From Natronobacterium gregoryi SP2 (GTDB lineage Archaea; Halobacteriota; Halobacteria; Halobacteriales; Natrialbaceae), in the NCBI RefSeq assembly GCF_000230715.2, contig NC_019792.1, positions 3,224,001 through 3,288,000 on the forward strand: a stretch of 64,000 bases of DNA. Direction: 5' to 3'. Positions 40,711 to 49,560 of the stretch are shown here, piece after piece. Under the pieces are notes generated by a model. It saw nothing but the letters and a program-made list of their open reading frames with translations, ran no database searches and was not told the origin of the DNA. The number at the start of each line of letters is the position of its first letter. Position 1 is the stretch's first letter. Both the position numbers and the translations under genes were made by a program.

Positions 40711-43494
40711 ATGAGCAAGAACGAAGCCACGAACGATACGACGGACACGACGGACAGTTCCGGTCTCGCGCTGGACCGCAGAGGATTCATGAAAACCGGT
40801 GCGGCGGGAGCCGCCGCTGCCGGTCTCGGACTCGGATTTGGCCTCAGCTCGCTCGTCGAGGCCGACGACTACCGAGACGCCCTGGTCGAGCACACCGGCG
40901 AATGGCGTGCGAGCTGTTGTGCCGGCTGTACGTCCTGGTGTGCCGCACAGGTCCTGGTCGACGACGAGACGGGCCGTGCCATCAGAACTCGAGGAAACGA
41001 ACACTCCGACGTTCACGGCACGAACGACTGTGTGCGTCAGGATCTGGCTATCCAGCAACTGTACGACCCCGACCGGCTCAAACAGCCGATGCGCCGGACC
41101 AACCCGGAGAAGGGCAAAGACGCCGACCCCGAGTTCGAGCCGATCTCCTGGGAGGAGGCAATCGAAGAAATTGCCGACAAGATCATAGAACTGCGGGACA
41201 ACGAAGAGACTCACAAGTCGATGGTCACGCGCGGCCGGTATACGTACCTCCGGCCGATCCTCTACAGTCACTTCCCGCAGATCATCGGTACTCCGAACAA
41301 CATCTCCCACAGCTCGATCTGTGCGGAAGCCGAGAAGGCAGGACCGATGTTCACCGAAGGCGAGTGGGCCTACCGCCAGTACGATGTCACCGAAACGCGG
41401 TACGTTATCTGCTGGGGTGCCGATCCCATCTCGACGAACCGACAGGTCTCCCACTACAACAACAAGTGGGGCGACGTCCTCGATCAGGCAGAGGTCGCAG
41501 TCGTCGAGCCACGACTCTCGGCGACGGCCACGAAAGCCGACGAGTGGCTCCCCGTCGAACCAGGCTACGACGGTGCCATCGCCACCGCGATGGCCCACGT
41601 GATCCTCACCGAGGGGCTGTGGAACCGCGAGTTCGTCGGCGAGTTCGAGGACGGCACGAACCGGTTCGTCGAGGGTGAGGAAGTCGACCTCGACACGTTC
41701 GACGAATCGGAGAACAGCTACGGTGTCGTCCAGTGGTGGAACCGCGAACTCAAAGACAGAACGCCCGAGTGGGCCGAAGCGGAGTCCGGCGTCTCCGCCG
41801 ACCAGATCGCGCGGGTCGCCCGACGGTTCGCCCAGGCTGGTCCGAACGCCATCTCTTGGCTCGGCGGCGGCCCAGCGATGCAGGTCCGTGGGACCTACAC
41901 CGCCATGGCAGTCCACGCGCTCAACGGCCTCGTCGGTTCCGTCGGCAACGAAGGCGGCACCCTGTACGCGCCCGACGACGGAACGGCGAGCCTTCCCGGA
42001 GCCGACGAGTTCACCGACGAAATCGCCGAGCAGGGACTGGCCTATCCCGAAGAGCACGGTACCGGCGACAAGATCGACCAGCGCGGATCGCTCGAGCTCC
42101 CGGCACTCAAAGGTGGCCAGTCCGGTGGCGGCGTCGTCACGAACAACGCCGCCGACGGCATCCTCGAGGAAGACCCCATGGAGATCGAACTGCTGATCTC
42201 TTACTGGAACAACTACGCCTTCTCGAACCCCGAGAACCAGCGCTGGCTCGAGGCCCTCGAGAAGATCCCGTTCCACGTCACGATCGAAACCCACCCGAGC
42301 GAAACTGCCTGGTTCGCCGATATCGTGTTGCCGGCGACCCACCACCAGTTCGAACGCTGGGGCCAGCTTCGCAGCACTGCGAACGGTCGACGGTCGATCA
42401 ACCTGCACCAGCCGGTGCTGGCGGACGACCCCGACGACCCTGAAGACGTGCTAGACAACGGCCGGCTGTGGGACGTCAAGACCGACGAGACCGAGATCGT
42501 CTACCTGATCGCCGAGGAACTGGCCGATCGCGGGTTCGACAACCTGCTCGAGTACTGCGAGCAGTACGAAGATCCCGAGACCGGCCTGTCACCGAGTGAA
42601 GAGTACGGCGGCGACAGCTTCAGGGACCGCGAGATCCGCGCACAGGCGTTCTCGCGGAACGCGATCAAACTCCGGATGCAGCCGATGTGGGACCCCGATG
42701 TCGAGGCACCACCGGGCGACGAGTTCAGTAGCTGGGAGGAGTTCCGCGAAGTCGGCGTCTGGAACTCCGACCACTGGGACTACAGGCACCGCTGGCCGTC
42801 CGAGGGCGGCGAGTTCCCGACCGCGACGGGCAGGTTCGAGTTCTTCTCGGAGACGCTCCGGGTCGGACCCGACACCGACGTCGATCCTGACGACGACATC
42901 GAACCCGAGTTCGACGTCGGTGATCCCGCCGGTCTCGAGGGTCACGCCGACCGACACGGGACGGACGTCGACGATGTCCTCGAGACGTGTAAGTATCTCG
43001 CCAGAACCGACGGCGAGCCCCACGCCTACGTCCCTCACTACGAGGAGCCCTACGACGTCGGTGGCGAAGGCGACTATCCGTTCAAGTTGGTCGACTACAA
43101 GGATCGACTCAACCGCGAGGGGCGGTCGGCGAACACGACCTGGCTGCACGAGTTCAAGGACGCCAACCCCGGCGACGAACCGGGAGAAGACGTCGCCAAG
43201 ATCAACCCACGCGACGCTGCGGAGTTGGGCATCGAAGACGGCGACGAGATCGTGGTGTCCTCTCCGGTCGGGGAGATCGAGGTTACAGCGAAACTCTGGG
43301 AAGGTGCCAAGCCTGGAACGATCGCGAAGACCTACGGCCAAGGTCACTGGGCGTACGGCCGTGTCGCTTCCGAAGAGTTCGGTGAAAAAGAACGCGGTGG
43401 GAACAACAACAACCTCATTCCCGCCGAATACGATCGGTTGAGCGGGAGTACGGTGTTCTACGGCGACGTGCGAGTCGACGTAGAAAAGCGCTAA
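40711..43494 (+). CDS. Tat-exported molybdopterin oxidoreductase, polysulfide/thiosulfate reductase-like
   Basis: A 927-residue catalytic subunit of the DMSO-reductase superfamily. The Tat signal is LDRRGFMKT (Arg23-Arg24) followed by a hydrophobic Ala/Gly stretch. A [4Fe-4S] site is formed by Cys70, Cys73, Cys77 and Cys107. Near residue 205, SHSSICAEAEK offers a Cys as Mo ligand, which separates it from Ser-ligated DMSO reductases. WGADPISTNRQVSH and the C-terminal molybdopterin-binding domain are family features. With an NrfD anchor and a four-cluster subunit it fits an outward-facing terminal reductase for polysulfide, thiosulfate or another oxyanion; the substrate is not decided by sequence, and tetrathionate or arsenate remain possible. 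Confidence 0.9.
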   Translation: MSKNEATNDTTDTTDSSGLALDRRGFMKTGAAGAAAAGLGLGFGLSSLVEADDYRDALVEHTGEWRASCCAGCTSWCAAQVLVDDETGRAIRTRGNEHSDVHGTNDCVRQDLAIQQLYDPDRLKQPMRRTNPEKGKDADPEFEPISWEEAIEEIADKIIELRDNEETHKSMVTRGRYTYLRPILYSHFPQIIGTPNNISHSSICAEAEKAGPMFTEGEWAYRQYDVTETRYVICWGADPISTNRQVSHYNNKWGDVLDQAEVAVVEPRLSATATKADEWLPVEPGYDGAIATAMAHVILTEGLWNREFVGEFEDGTNRFVEGEEVDLDTFDESENSYGVVQWWNRELKDRTPEWAEAESGVSADQIARVARRFAQAGPNAISWLGGGPAMQVRGTYTAMAVHALNGLVGSVGNEGGTLYAPDDGTASLPGADEFTDEIAEQGLAYPEEHGTGDKIDQRGSLELPALKGGQSGGGVVTNNAADGILEEDPMEIELLISYWNNYAFSNPENQRWLEALEKIPFHVTIETHPSETAWFADIVLPATHHQFERWGQLRSTANGRRSINLHQPVLADDPDDPEDVLDNGRLWDVKTDETEIVYLIAEELADRGFDNLLEYCEQYEDPETGLSPSEEYGGDSFRDREIRAQAFSRNAIKLRMQPMWDPDVEAPPGDEFSSWEEFREVGVWNSDHWDYRHRWPSEGGEFPTATGRFEFFSETLRVGPDTDVDPDDDIEPEFDVGDPAGLEGHADRHGTDVDDVLETCKYLARTDGEPHAYVPHYEEPYDVGGEGDYPFKLVDYKDRLNREGRSANTTWLHEFKDANPGDEPGEDVAKINPRDAAELGIEDGDEIVVSSPVGEIEVTAKLWEGAKPGTIAKTYGQGHWAYGRVASEEFGEKERGGNNNNLIPAEYDRLSGSTVFYGDVRVDVEKR

Positions 43495-43609
43495 CTCCCG
43501 TTCTTCTGACTTGTTCCGTTTCGTTTTTGAGTGACGGCGACCTCGATTCGAAGTGAAGACGCGGGAGAGTGAACGGTAATCGAACCAATAGCGTATTTCA
43601 AAAAAGACA

Positions 43610-44332
43610 ATGACAGAACTACGTGAGAACGACGACGTGCTGGCTCCAGAGCGACGCCGGGTGAACACGTACAAACTCCTGGCCGAATGCTTCCACGAGC
43701 CCGACGACGAACTAGTGTCGGTACTCGACGCGATGGCAGGCGAAGACCTCCACGTGGCCGCCGACGAACTACGCGAGCCGATGCCGGACCTCGAGTCACT
43801 CCGGGTCGACTACGCGGCTCTGTTCGTGGGCCCGTTCGAGGTCCCCGCACCGCCGTACGAGTCGACCTACGTCGACGACCCGGATCGCGTCATGACTGAA
43901 TCGACTGTCCAAGTGATGAACGAGTACCGCCGCGGGAACGTCGACGTCGACCTCGAGGAGCCAGCCGATCACGTGACTGCCGAACTCGAGTTCGCGTATC
44001 TGCTGGGGCTGAACGGGGCCGACGCGCTCTTCCGGGGCGAATACGGGGCGGTGGTCGACTATCAGGAACGGCAGTACGAGTTCCTGTCAGACCATCTGGC
44101 CCAATGGATCGGCGAGTTCACAGACGACGTCCGTGAGTACGCCGACACCGAGTTCTACCGGACGCTGGCGGACGAGGCGAGCGAGTTCGTCGAAGACGAT
44201 CGACTGCGACTCGAGCGACGGCTCGAGCGATTCGACGAGGCCGACGTGCCGGCAGACGGATCAGACGCGAAGACGACCGTCGAGACCGACACCGTCCACG
44301 ACATCCTCCAGGGGGACGACGATGCAACGTGA
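43610..44332 (+). CDS. TorD/DmsD-family maturation chaperone
   Basis: A 240-residue helical chaperone that binds the Tat signal of a molybdoenzyme and holds it for cofactor insertion. YAALFVGPFEVPAPPYESTY is the family's conserved loop region, and DHVTAELEFAYLL the signature D-H-x2-x-E-L helix. It lies 115 bases after the catalytic subunit, possibly with its own promoter, and overlaps the next gene (mrp) by 11 bases. Its partner is evidently the preceding oxidoreductase. A long acidic C-terminal tail is a halophilic addition. Confidence 0.92.
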   Translation: MTELRENDDVLAPERRRVNTYKLLAECFHEPDDELVSVLDAMAGEDLHVAADELREPMPDLESLRVDYAALFVGPFEVPAPPYESTYVDDPDRVMTESTVQVMNEYRRGNVDVDLEEPADHVTAELEFAYLLGLNGADALFRGEYGAVVDYQERQYEFLSDHLAQWIGEFTDDVREYADTEFYRTLADEASEFVEDDRLRLERRLERFDEADVPADGSDAKTTVETDTVHDILQGDDDAT

Positions 44333-45416
44333 CGACGAACCGGCGACGGAGGTCCGCGACCGACTCCGTTCGGTCGAGGACCCCGTCCTCGAGTCGGACG
44401 TCGTCGAACTCGGACTGGTCGACGAGATCGACGTCGACGACGGGACCGCGGAGATCTCGGTCGCGCTCGATGCGCCCTACGCTCCCGACGAACGAACGAT
44501 CGCAGATCGAATCCGCGAGGAAGTCGAAACGCTCGGGATCGAGCCTTCGCTTTCGGTGGTCGAACCGGACGCTAAATCGGAGAGTCCCGTTCCAGGAGTC
44601 AAGAACGTCGTCCCGATCGCGTCCGGCAAGGGAGGAGTCGGCAAGACCACGGTCGCGACGAATCTCGCGGCCGCACTCGCAGAAACCGGCGCTCGCGTCG
44701 GTCTCCTGGACGCCGATGTCTACGGGCCGAACGTGCCGAGTATGATCGGGATCGAGGCCCGACCAGGAATGAGTCCCGACGGCGACATCGTTCCGCCCGA
44801 AGCCGATGGGATCACGCTGATGAGCACTGCGTTTCTCCTCGAGGAGGAAACCGATCCAGCGATGTTGCGAGGTCCGATGGTCGACAAGTTGCTCGGGCAA
44901 CTCATCCAAGAGACCGACTGGGGAGAACTCGATTACCTGCTGGTCGATCTGCCGCCCGGAACCGGCGACGAACAGCTCACGTTGATGCAACACGTGCCAG
45001 TGACGGGTGCCGTCGTCGTCACGACGCCCGAAGACGTCGCACTTGCAGACGTCCGGAAAGGAATCAGAATGTTCGTCGATCAAGACGTTCCGGTCCTCGG
45101 TATCGTCGAGAACATGACGGCGTATCTCTGTCCAGACTGTGGCGGGGAGCACGAACTCTACGGAAGCGGCGGCGGTGAGCAGATCGCCGGCGAGTTCGAC
45201 GTGCCCCTGCTCGCCGAGATTCCGATGGACCCGGAAATCCGCTCGAGCGGCGACGCGGACAAGCCCGTGACGGTGTTACAGGACACGCAAGCAGCAACAC
45301 AGTTCCGCGAGTTACGTGATCGAGTGACCAATCGCGTCGGTGCGATCAACCGGGTTGTCACGGCAGGGCGACCCCTGTCGGATGTCGGCGATGCCGAAAC
45401 AGACGCTTGGCAGTAA
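44322..45416 (+). CDS. mrp: Mrp/ApbC-family Fe-S carrier ATPase
   Basis: A 364-residue P-loop protein that assembles or transfers [4Fe-4S] clusters. The N-terminal 90 residues form a MIP18/DUF59-like domain. The deviant Walker A motif is SGKGGVGKTT (about residue 103), followed by DADVYGPN and DLPPGTGDEQL. The cluster-binding pair is CPDCGG at about 270. ATG 44322 overlaps the TorD gene, so co-translation is likely, and it points to Fe-S supply for the oxidoreductase subunits. Haloarchaea usually have several Mrp paralogues; this may be a dedicated one. Confidence 0.92.
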   Translation: MQRDDEPATEVRDRLRSVEDPVLESDVVELGLVDEIDVDDGTAEISVALDAPYAPDERTIADRIREEVETLGIEPSLSVVEPDAKSESPVPGVKNVVPIASGKGGVGKTTVATNLAAALAETGARVGLLDADVYGPNVPSMIGIEARPGMSPDGDIVPPEADGITLMSTAFLLEEETDPAMLRGPMVDKLLGQLIQETDWGELDYLLVDLPPGTGDEQLTLMQHVPVTGAVVVTTPEDVALADVRKGIRMFVDQDVPVLGIVENMTAYLCPDCGGEHELYGSGGGEQIAGEFDVPLLAEIPMDPEIRSSGDADKPVTVLQDTQAATQFRELRDRVTNRVGAINRVVTAGRPLSDVGDAETDAWQ

Positions 45417-45484
45417 GGGGAAAGCGAGCCCAAATCGGGCGGGATCGATCCTTTCGGATCTGGTCGCCGACGCTGGGTGTCCAC

Positions 45485-46012
45485 CTATCCGGACCAGTCG
45501 ATTAACTCGACGTCTTCGGCGTCAACCGTCGGGGGAAACTCAGCGAACCGTTCACTCGTTTCTTCGACGAGAGTTACGGCAACAGCATATTTCGTCAACT
45601 GCGGATCGGACGAGACCGGGGAGTTGGGCAACTGGTCTGAAGCGACGTTCCGTAGCCGCTTCCAGTCCCCGTCGACGTCGACGAGGATGTAGTAAGAGAC
45701 GGCGGTATCGACGGTCGTGGCTGCTCGATCGAACGACGTCACGCGCGGTGGCTCCTCCTCGAGTGCCCTCACGACAGTCGATACTCGTTCCTCGCTCACC
45801 TCCGCTTCGGTCTCGTGGACGAACGGAACGAGCGTTGCACCGACGCTGTTGAACGCCGTGTAAAGAGCTGTCTCGTGGCCATCGTCGAACGCATCCGCAT
45901 CGATACACTCGAGAAACGTCGGCTGGTCGTCGACGAGTGCGACGCCGTAGACGAGTCGCGCAGCCTCGAGCGTGGACTCGAGTGACGAGTGTCGACTGCT
46001 ATCTTCGGTCAT
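45485..46012 (-). CDS. Hypothetical protein (175 aa)
   Basis: A soluble acidic protein starting at ATG 46012, convergent with mrp. No domain recognised; it contains a possible beta-alpha pattern (VSYYILVDVDGDWKRL, TKYAVAVTLVEE) and a single cysteine. Composition and length look like a genuine haloarchaeal gene. Its location at the end of the anaerobic cluster gives no functional clue. Confidence 0.6.
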   Translation of the reverse strand: MTEDSSRHSSLESTLEAARLVYGVALVDDQPTFLECIDADAFDDGHETALYTAFNSVGATLVPFVHETEAEVSEERVSTVVRALEEEPPRVTSFDRAATTVDTAVSYYILVDVDGDWKRLRNVASDQLPNSPVSSDPQLTKYAVAVTLVEETSERFAEFPPTVDAEDVELIDWSG

Positions 46013-46755
46013 CGAGTTGTCGTTCGCCTCTTGGGAGTGTAGTACTCTCTTTTGCTTTCACGAGTGGGGAATTAGAGTTATTACTAAACCGGGGCACCGA
46101 CGGCAGAAGGGTCTTCGGAGTAGTTGGTTGCAACAGGACGTCTACGTCAGGGATCACGTTTCAGCAGTTCCTGGGCGGTGGTTCTACGTACATTGAATTC
46201 GAAAAGTACTTTATCCTCCCTATTCTTTTACTATTCGACGTATTTCTGTCGTACACTTTTATGCTGAGAAGTTCCTGCACTGTTGGCACTCAGAGAGACG
46301 TTTTAGGTACTATCTCTTTCGGGATCGATATGCGTTCTAGCTTCGTCAGTGTGTCGTACTCGAGTCCCTTCAACAGGCGATTCAAGTCGTCTTTCCACGT
46401 TCTGACGCGAATAACCGACAATATTTGTTCTAGTTGATATATTGAGAATAATAGTATTATTAGAGTTCTATTATTCTGGGGAACCCGAGAGCAAATCAGC
46501 CCGAGCGAAGTTCTACCGCGCCACGACAGACAGCCGACCGTCACCGTTTCCGTTCTCCATCCGGTGTTCGTGGTAACCGCGACCGAACCCGATACGATGG
46601 CCCGTCAGAAGTCGTCGAACGCTGTCTGGGGATAACTACCGAGCAATCGACAGCGGAGGTAGTAGCCACTGCAAGCCGAGACACATCCGATCGCACGACA
46701 GTCGTGCGACCAATGTGTAACTAGTTGCGATGTTCCTGTAGTCACACAAACCGTC
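46013..46755. other. A/T-rich region with possible gene remnants
   Basis: About 740 bases. A minus-strand frame at 46290-46544 ends with WKDDLNRLLKGLEYDTLTKL, which reads like a real protein fragment, but its first half does not. A/T-rich sequence from 46190 to 46480 differs from the neighbours and suggests decayed acquired DNA. No intact gene or repeat was found. Confidence 0.35.
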
Positions 46756-47112
46756 TCAAACGAGCGTTCCGAACGTCGATTTCACCAGCTTTCGTTCAGT
46801 GGCATTCAGACGCTCGGAGGCGGCTGTTTTCCCGATTTCGAGATCGTCTGCAAGCTCGGTCAGATCCGTCTCTCGTGGTCGATCGTAGTAGCCCTCCTCG
46901 AGGGCGACTGTGACTGCTTCTTTTTGTTTTTCAGTGAACGAATCCAGGTCGACGAGAGCAACCCCGTCTTGGCTGGTGTCGTTGACCGATTCGACGCTCA
47001 CTTCCGCACCGGTTTCGGCCAGCGCATGCAGTAGTTTGACGATTCCGTCCGAATTCGCACATCGGAGATAAATATACGCTCCCGTAGATGTAGTTCCGGA
47101 GTGAGTGCCCAT
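46756..47112 (-). CDS. Small bat-type HTH regulator
   Basis: A 118-residue protein with the C-terminal HTH_10 (bacterio-opsin-activator) domain: FTEKQKEAVTVALEEGYYD, then TDLTELADDLEIGKTAASERL and a recognition-helix end KLVKS. The N-terminal 55 residues resemble a truncated sensor-like beta domain. ATG 47112 is chosen over an upstream TTG because a TATA box lies 24 bases before it, as in leaderless genes. NarO and DmsR, which control anaerobic respiration genes, belong to the same family, so a role near the hcp/oxidoreductase block is plausible. It is shorter than typical members (about 200 residues). Confidence 0.85.
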   Translation of the reverse strand: MGTHSGTTSTGAYIYLRCANSDGIVKLLHALAETGAEVSVESVNDTSQDGVALVDLDSFTEKQKEAVTVALEEGYYDRPRETDLTELADDLEIGKTAASERLNATERKLVKSTFGTLV

Positions 47113-47130
47113 GGGAGACCAATCCTCAAT

Positions 47131-47141
47131 TATTTTTATAA
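47131..47141 (-). promoter_or_regulatory. TATA box of the bat-type regulator
   Basis: Minus-strand TTATAAAAATA about 24 bases before ATG 47112. It decides the start codon. Confidence 0.75.
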
Positions 47142-47294
47142 TAGTTCCCCTTCTATATGAAGCCAACGTAACTTATCACCAGTAGTGACTGTCTGGCGTC
47201 GACTGCTTACAGATCACACCACTGAACCGACTGGAAACTGACCGGAGCGGTTCGAGCCTGTCGCGGCCACCGGCAACAGCTATCGAACCCAGTC

Positions 47295-47612
47295 TTGCAC
47301 CCGACAACGGACAAGTTGACTCGAGCGGTGCGTCGACGCGGTCGCGTCGACCGGCCCGATCGATCTCGAGACCAGGCGACCGACCGGCGACTGACACGCC
47401 GTCCAGCCCACGAGAATAAAGCTATTAAACACACGGACCTCTACCAACGAGCGTGCGAAGAAACGATTCGCTGGCTGGACTCGCCGTTCGAGACTACCGT
47501 CGAGCTACCGGCTGTTGGCCGTCGAGTTCTGGCCAGGACGACCTCGGCTCCCGTCTCCAACCTACGACTTACTGTCCCGGAAGTCGAGTTCGAACGCGAG
47601 CGAGCGGAGTAG
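47295..47612 (+). CDS. Hypothetical protein, doubtful start
   Basis: The frame ends in about 60 residues that look like real protein (DLYQRACEETIRWLDSPFE, then VGRRVLARTT), whereas the first 40 residues are Arg-rich and unconvincing. A TATA-like AATAAAGCTATTAAA at 47413-47427 lies inside the frame, so any real gene would start after about 47440, where no in-frame ATG is available. Possibly a remnant. Confidence 0.25.
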   Translation: MHPTTDKLTRAVRRRGRVDRPDRSRDQATDRRLTRRPAHENKAIKHTDLYQRACEETIRWLDSPFETTVELPAVGRRVLARTTSAPVSNLRLTVPEVEFERERAE

Positions 47613-47680
47613 ACGATGCGGGCTCGTTCAGTCGTCTCTCTCACTCGTGAATATCCCTGGCATCGACGCTGTCGCGCGGT

Positions 47681-48634
47681 ATGGGTAACCGTATGTTGCG
47701 TACGCTCGTGAGAGAGGCGGGTTCGCTGACGATCGTCATGGCCGGCGTCTCGCTAATCACATACGGGCTGATCTTTCTCACTCCAGGCGATCCGGCGTAT
47801 ACGATTCTTCACGAACGACACGGGAGCCCGCCTTCTGCGGCAGAAGTTGCTGCCTTCCGTGCCGAACACGGGCTCGACGAACCGTTCGTCGTTCAGTACT
47901 GGACGTGGCTCGGCGACGTGCTTCGAGGTGATCTCGGAACGTCCTACGTCCGCTCGGAACCAGTCACCTCGCTTCTAGTCCAGCATCTCCCCAACACGGT
48001 CGCACTCGCACTCGCGGCGATGGCAGTCTCACTCACGCTTGCGATCCCTATCGGGGTGGTAAGTGCCGTTCATCGAGACACCTGGATCGACCGAACGAGC
48101 CAGTTCGTCGCGTTGCTCGGTGTCTCGATGCCGAACTTCTGGCTCGGCTATCTGTTGATCCTCGCCGTTGCACTGTCTCTCGGACTGACACCAACCTCCG
48201 GCGCGGGAACACTCGCCCACCTGGTGCTTCCAGCGATTACCCTCGGGAGCGGCCTGGCCGCGATCGTCACGCGACTCGTCCGCACCTCGATGCTCGAGGT
48301 GCTCGAAGCGGAGTACGTCGACGCTGCCCGTTCGAAAGGCGTCCACGAACGCCTCGTCGTGTACAAACACGCGCTGCGAAACGCCTTGATTCCGGTCGTG
48401 ACGATCGTCGGTCTCCAGTTCGGCTTCGTCTTGAGCGGTGCGGTGATCGTCGAGGTCGTCTTTCAGCGACCAGGGCTCGGAACCATGCTCGTCGACGCAG
48501 TCTTCGCCCGGGACTATCCGGTCGTCCAGGGTGTCGTCCTCGTGATAGCGGTCACGTTCGTGCTTTCGAACCGGCTGGTCGACCTCGCGTACGTCGCACT
48601 CGACCCACGGATCGAGCGAGGTGAGCGGACGTGA
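47681..48634 (+). CDS. ABC importer permease, DppB/NikB type
   Basis: A 317-residue inner permease of a peptide/nickel-type ABC importer. The N-terminal helix is followed by the long external segment with HGLDEPFVVQYWTWL typical of DppB/NikB. Five further helices follow, and the cytoplasmic EAA loop reads EYVDAARSKGVHE. ATG 47681 or the internal ATG 47693 are possible. The stop overlaps the GTG of the second permease (GTGA). It is first of a four-gene transporter operon. Confidence 0.93.
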   Translation: MGNRMLRTLVREAGSLTIVMAGVSLITYGLIFLTPGDPAYTILHERHGSPPSAAEVAAFRAEHGLDEPFVVQYWTWLGDVLRGDLGTSYVRSEPVTSLLVQHLPNTVALALAAMAVSLTLAIPIGVVSAVHRDTWIDRTSQFVALLGVSMPNFWLGYLLILAVALSLGLTPTSGAGTLAHLVLPAITLGSGLAAIVTRLVRTSMLEVLEAEYVDAARSKGVHERLVVYKHALRNALIPVVTIVGLQFGFVLSGAVIVEVVFQRPGLGTMLVDAVFARDYPVVQGVVLVIAVTFVLSNRLVDLAYVALDPRIERGERT

Positions 48635-49560
48635 GCGAACGCCACTCCCGGCCCGAGTCGGACCAGTGGCTATCGACCCGTCTGCTCGAGTGGGTCCGGG
48701 ACCGCACTCACTCGCAACTCGCGTGGTCGCTTCGAGAGAACACAAGCGTTCGCCTCGGCGGTGGAGTGCTCTGTCTGCTCGCGGTCGTCGCCGTCCTCGG
48801 ACCGGTGCTCACGCCGTACGATCCGACGGCACAGGCACTCGAAAGCCGCCTTCAGTCTCCCTCGCTCGCCCACCCGCTCGGAACCGACGCACTCGGCCGT
48901 GACGTGGCGACGCGGATCGCATACGGTGCACGCGTTTCGCTCGGTCTCGCCGTCGTCGCGACGGCCGTCCGGGTGAGTATTGGAACGACGATCGGCCTCC
49001 TCGCCGGCTATCTCGGCGGGCTCGTCGACGCCGCGTTGATGCGCCTGGTCGACATCCAACTTGCGTTCCCCGGGCTCGTGCTCGCACTCGTAATCGCGGG
49101 CGTTCTCGGACCGAGCCTTCGGAACGTACTGATCGCTCTGTCAGTCGTCGGCTGGGCCTCCTACGCCCGCGTCGTGCGAGGGAACGTGCTCGAAATAAAA
49201 GACCGGCCGTTCGTCGAGGTGGCTCGTCTCTACGGGACGCCACGAAGACGGATTGCCCGTCGACACCTGCTGCCGAACGTCGTCAGCCCCGTGGTCGTGC
49301 TGGCGACGATGAACCTCGGAACGATCGTGCTCACGGCTGCTGGGCTCTCCTTTCTTGGCCTCGGTGCACAGCCGCCCACGCCCGAGTGGGGGACGATGAT
49401 CGCCGGCGGACGGGAGTATCTCCGGTCGGCCCCGTGGCTCATCACTGCGCCGGGCGTCGCCATCATGCTCACCGTCATCGGCTTCAACGTCCTCGGGGAC
49501 GGCCTGCGAGACGTCCTCGATCCCGACCACCTCGAGGAAAGCGACCGGAGGAGGGTCTGA
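48631..49560 (+). CDS. ABC importer permease, DppC/NikC type
   Basis: A 309-residue second permease with GTG start at 48631. PFVEVARLYGTPRRRIARRH contains the EAA loop. The N-terminal part shows the OppC_N-type helix (LLAVVAVLGPVLTPYDP) followed by HPLGTDALGRDVATRI, a DppC signature. The stop is directly followed by the ATPase gene without a spacer. Forms a heterodimer with the preceding permease. Confidence 0.93.
   Translation: MSERHSRPESDQWLSTRLLEWVRDRTHSQLAWSLRENTSVRLGGGVLCLLAVVAVLGPVLTPYDPTAQALESRLQSPSLAHPLGTDALGRDVATRIAYGARVSLGLAVVATAVRVSIGTTIGLLAGYLGGLVDAALMRLVDIQLAFPGLVLALVIAGVLGPSLRNVLIALSVVGWASYARVVRGNVLEIKDRPFVEVARLYGTPRRRIARRHLLPNVVSPVVVLATMNLGTIVLTAAGLSFLGLGAQPPTPEWGTMIAGGREYLRSAPWLITAPGVAIMLTVIGFNVLGDGLRDVLDPDHLEESDRRRV

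Noticed and set aside
40606-42408. Minus-strand open frame of 600 codons
   Set aside because: Antisense shadow of the molybdopterin oxidoreductase gene, which has all expected motifs on the plus strand.
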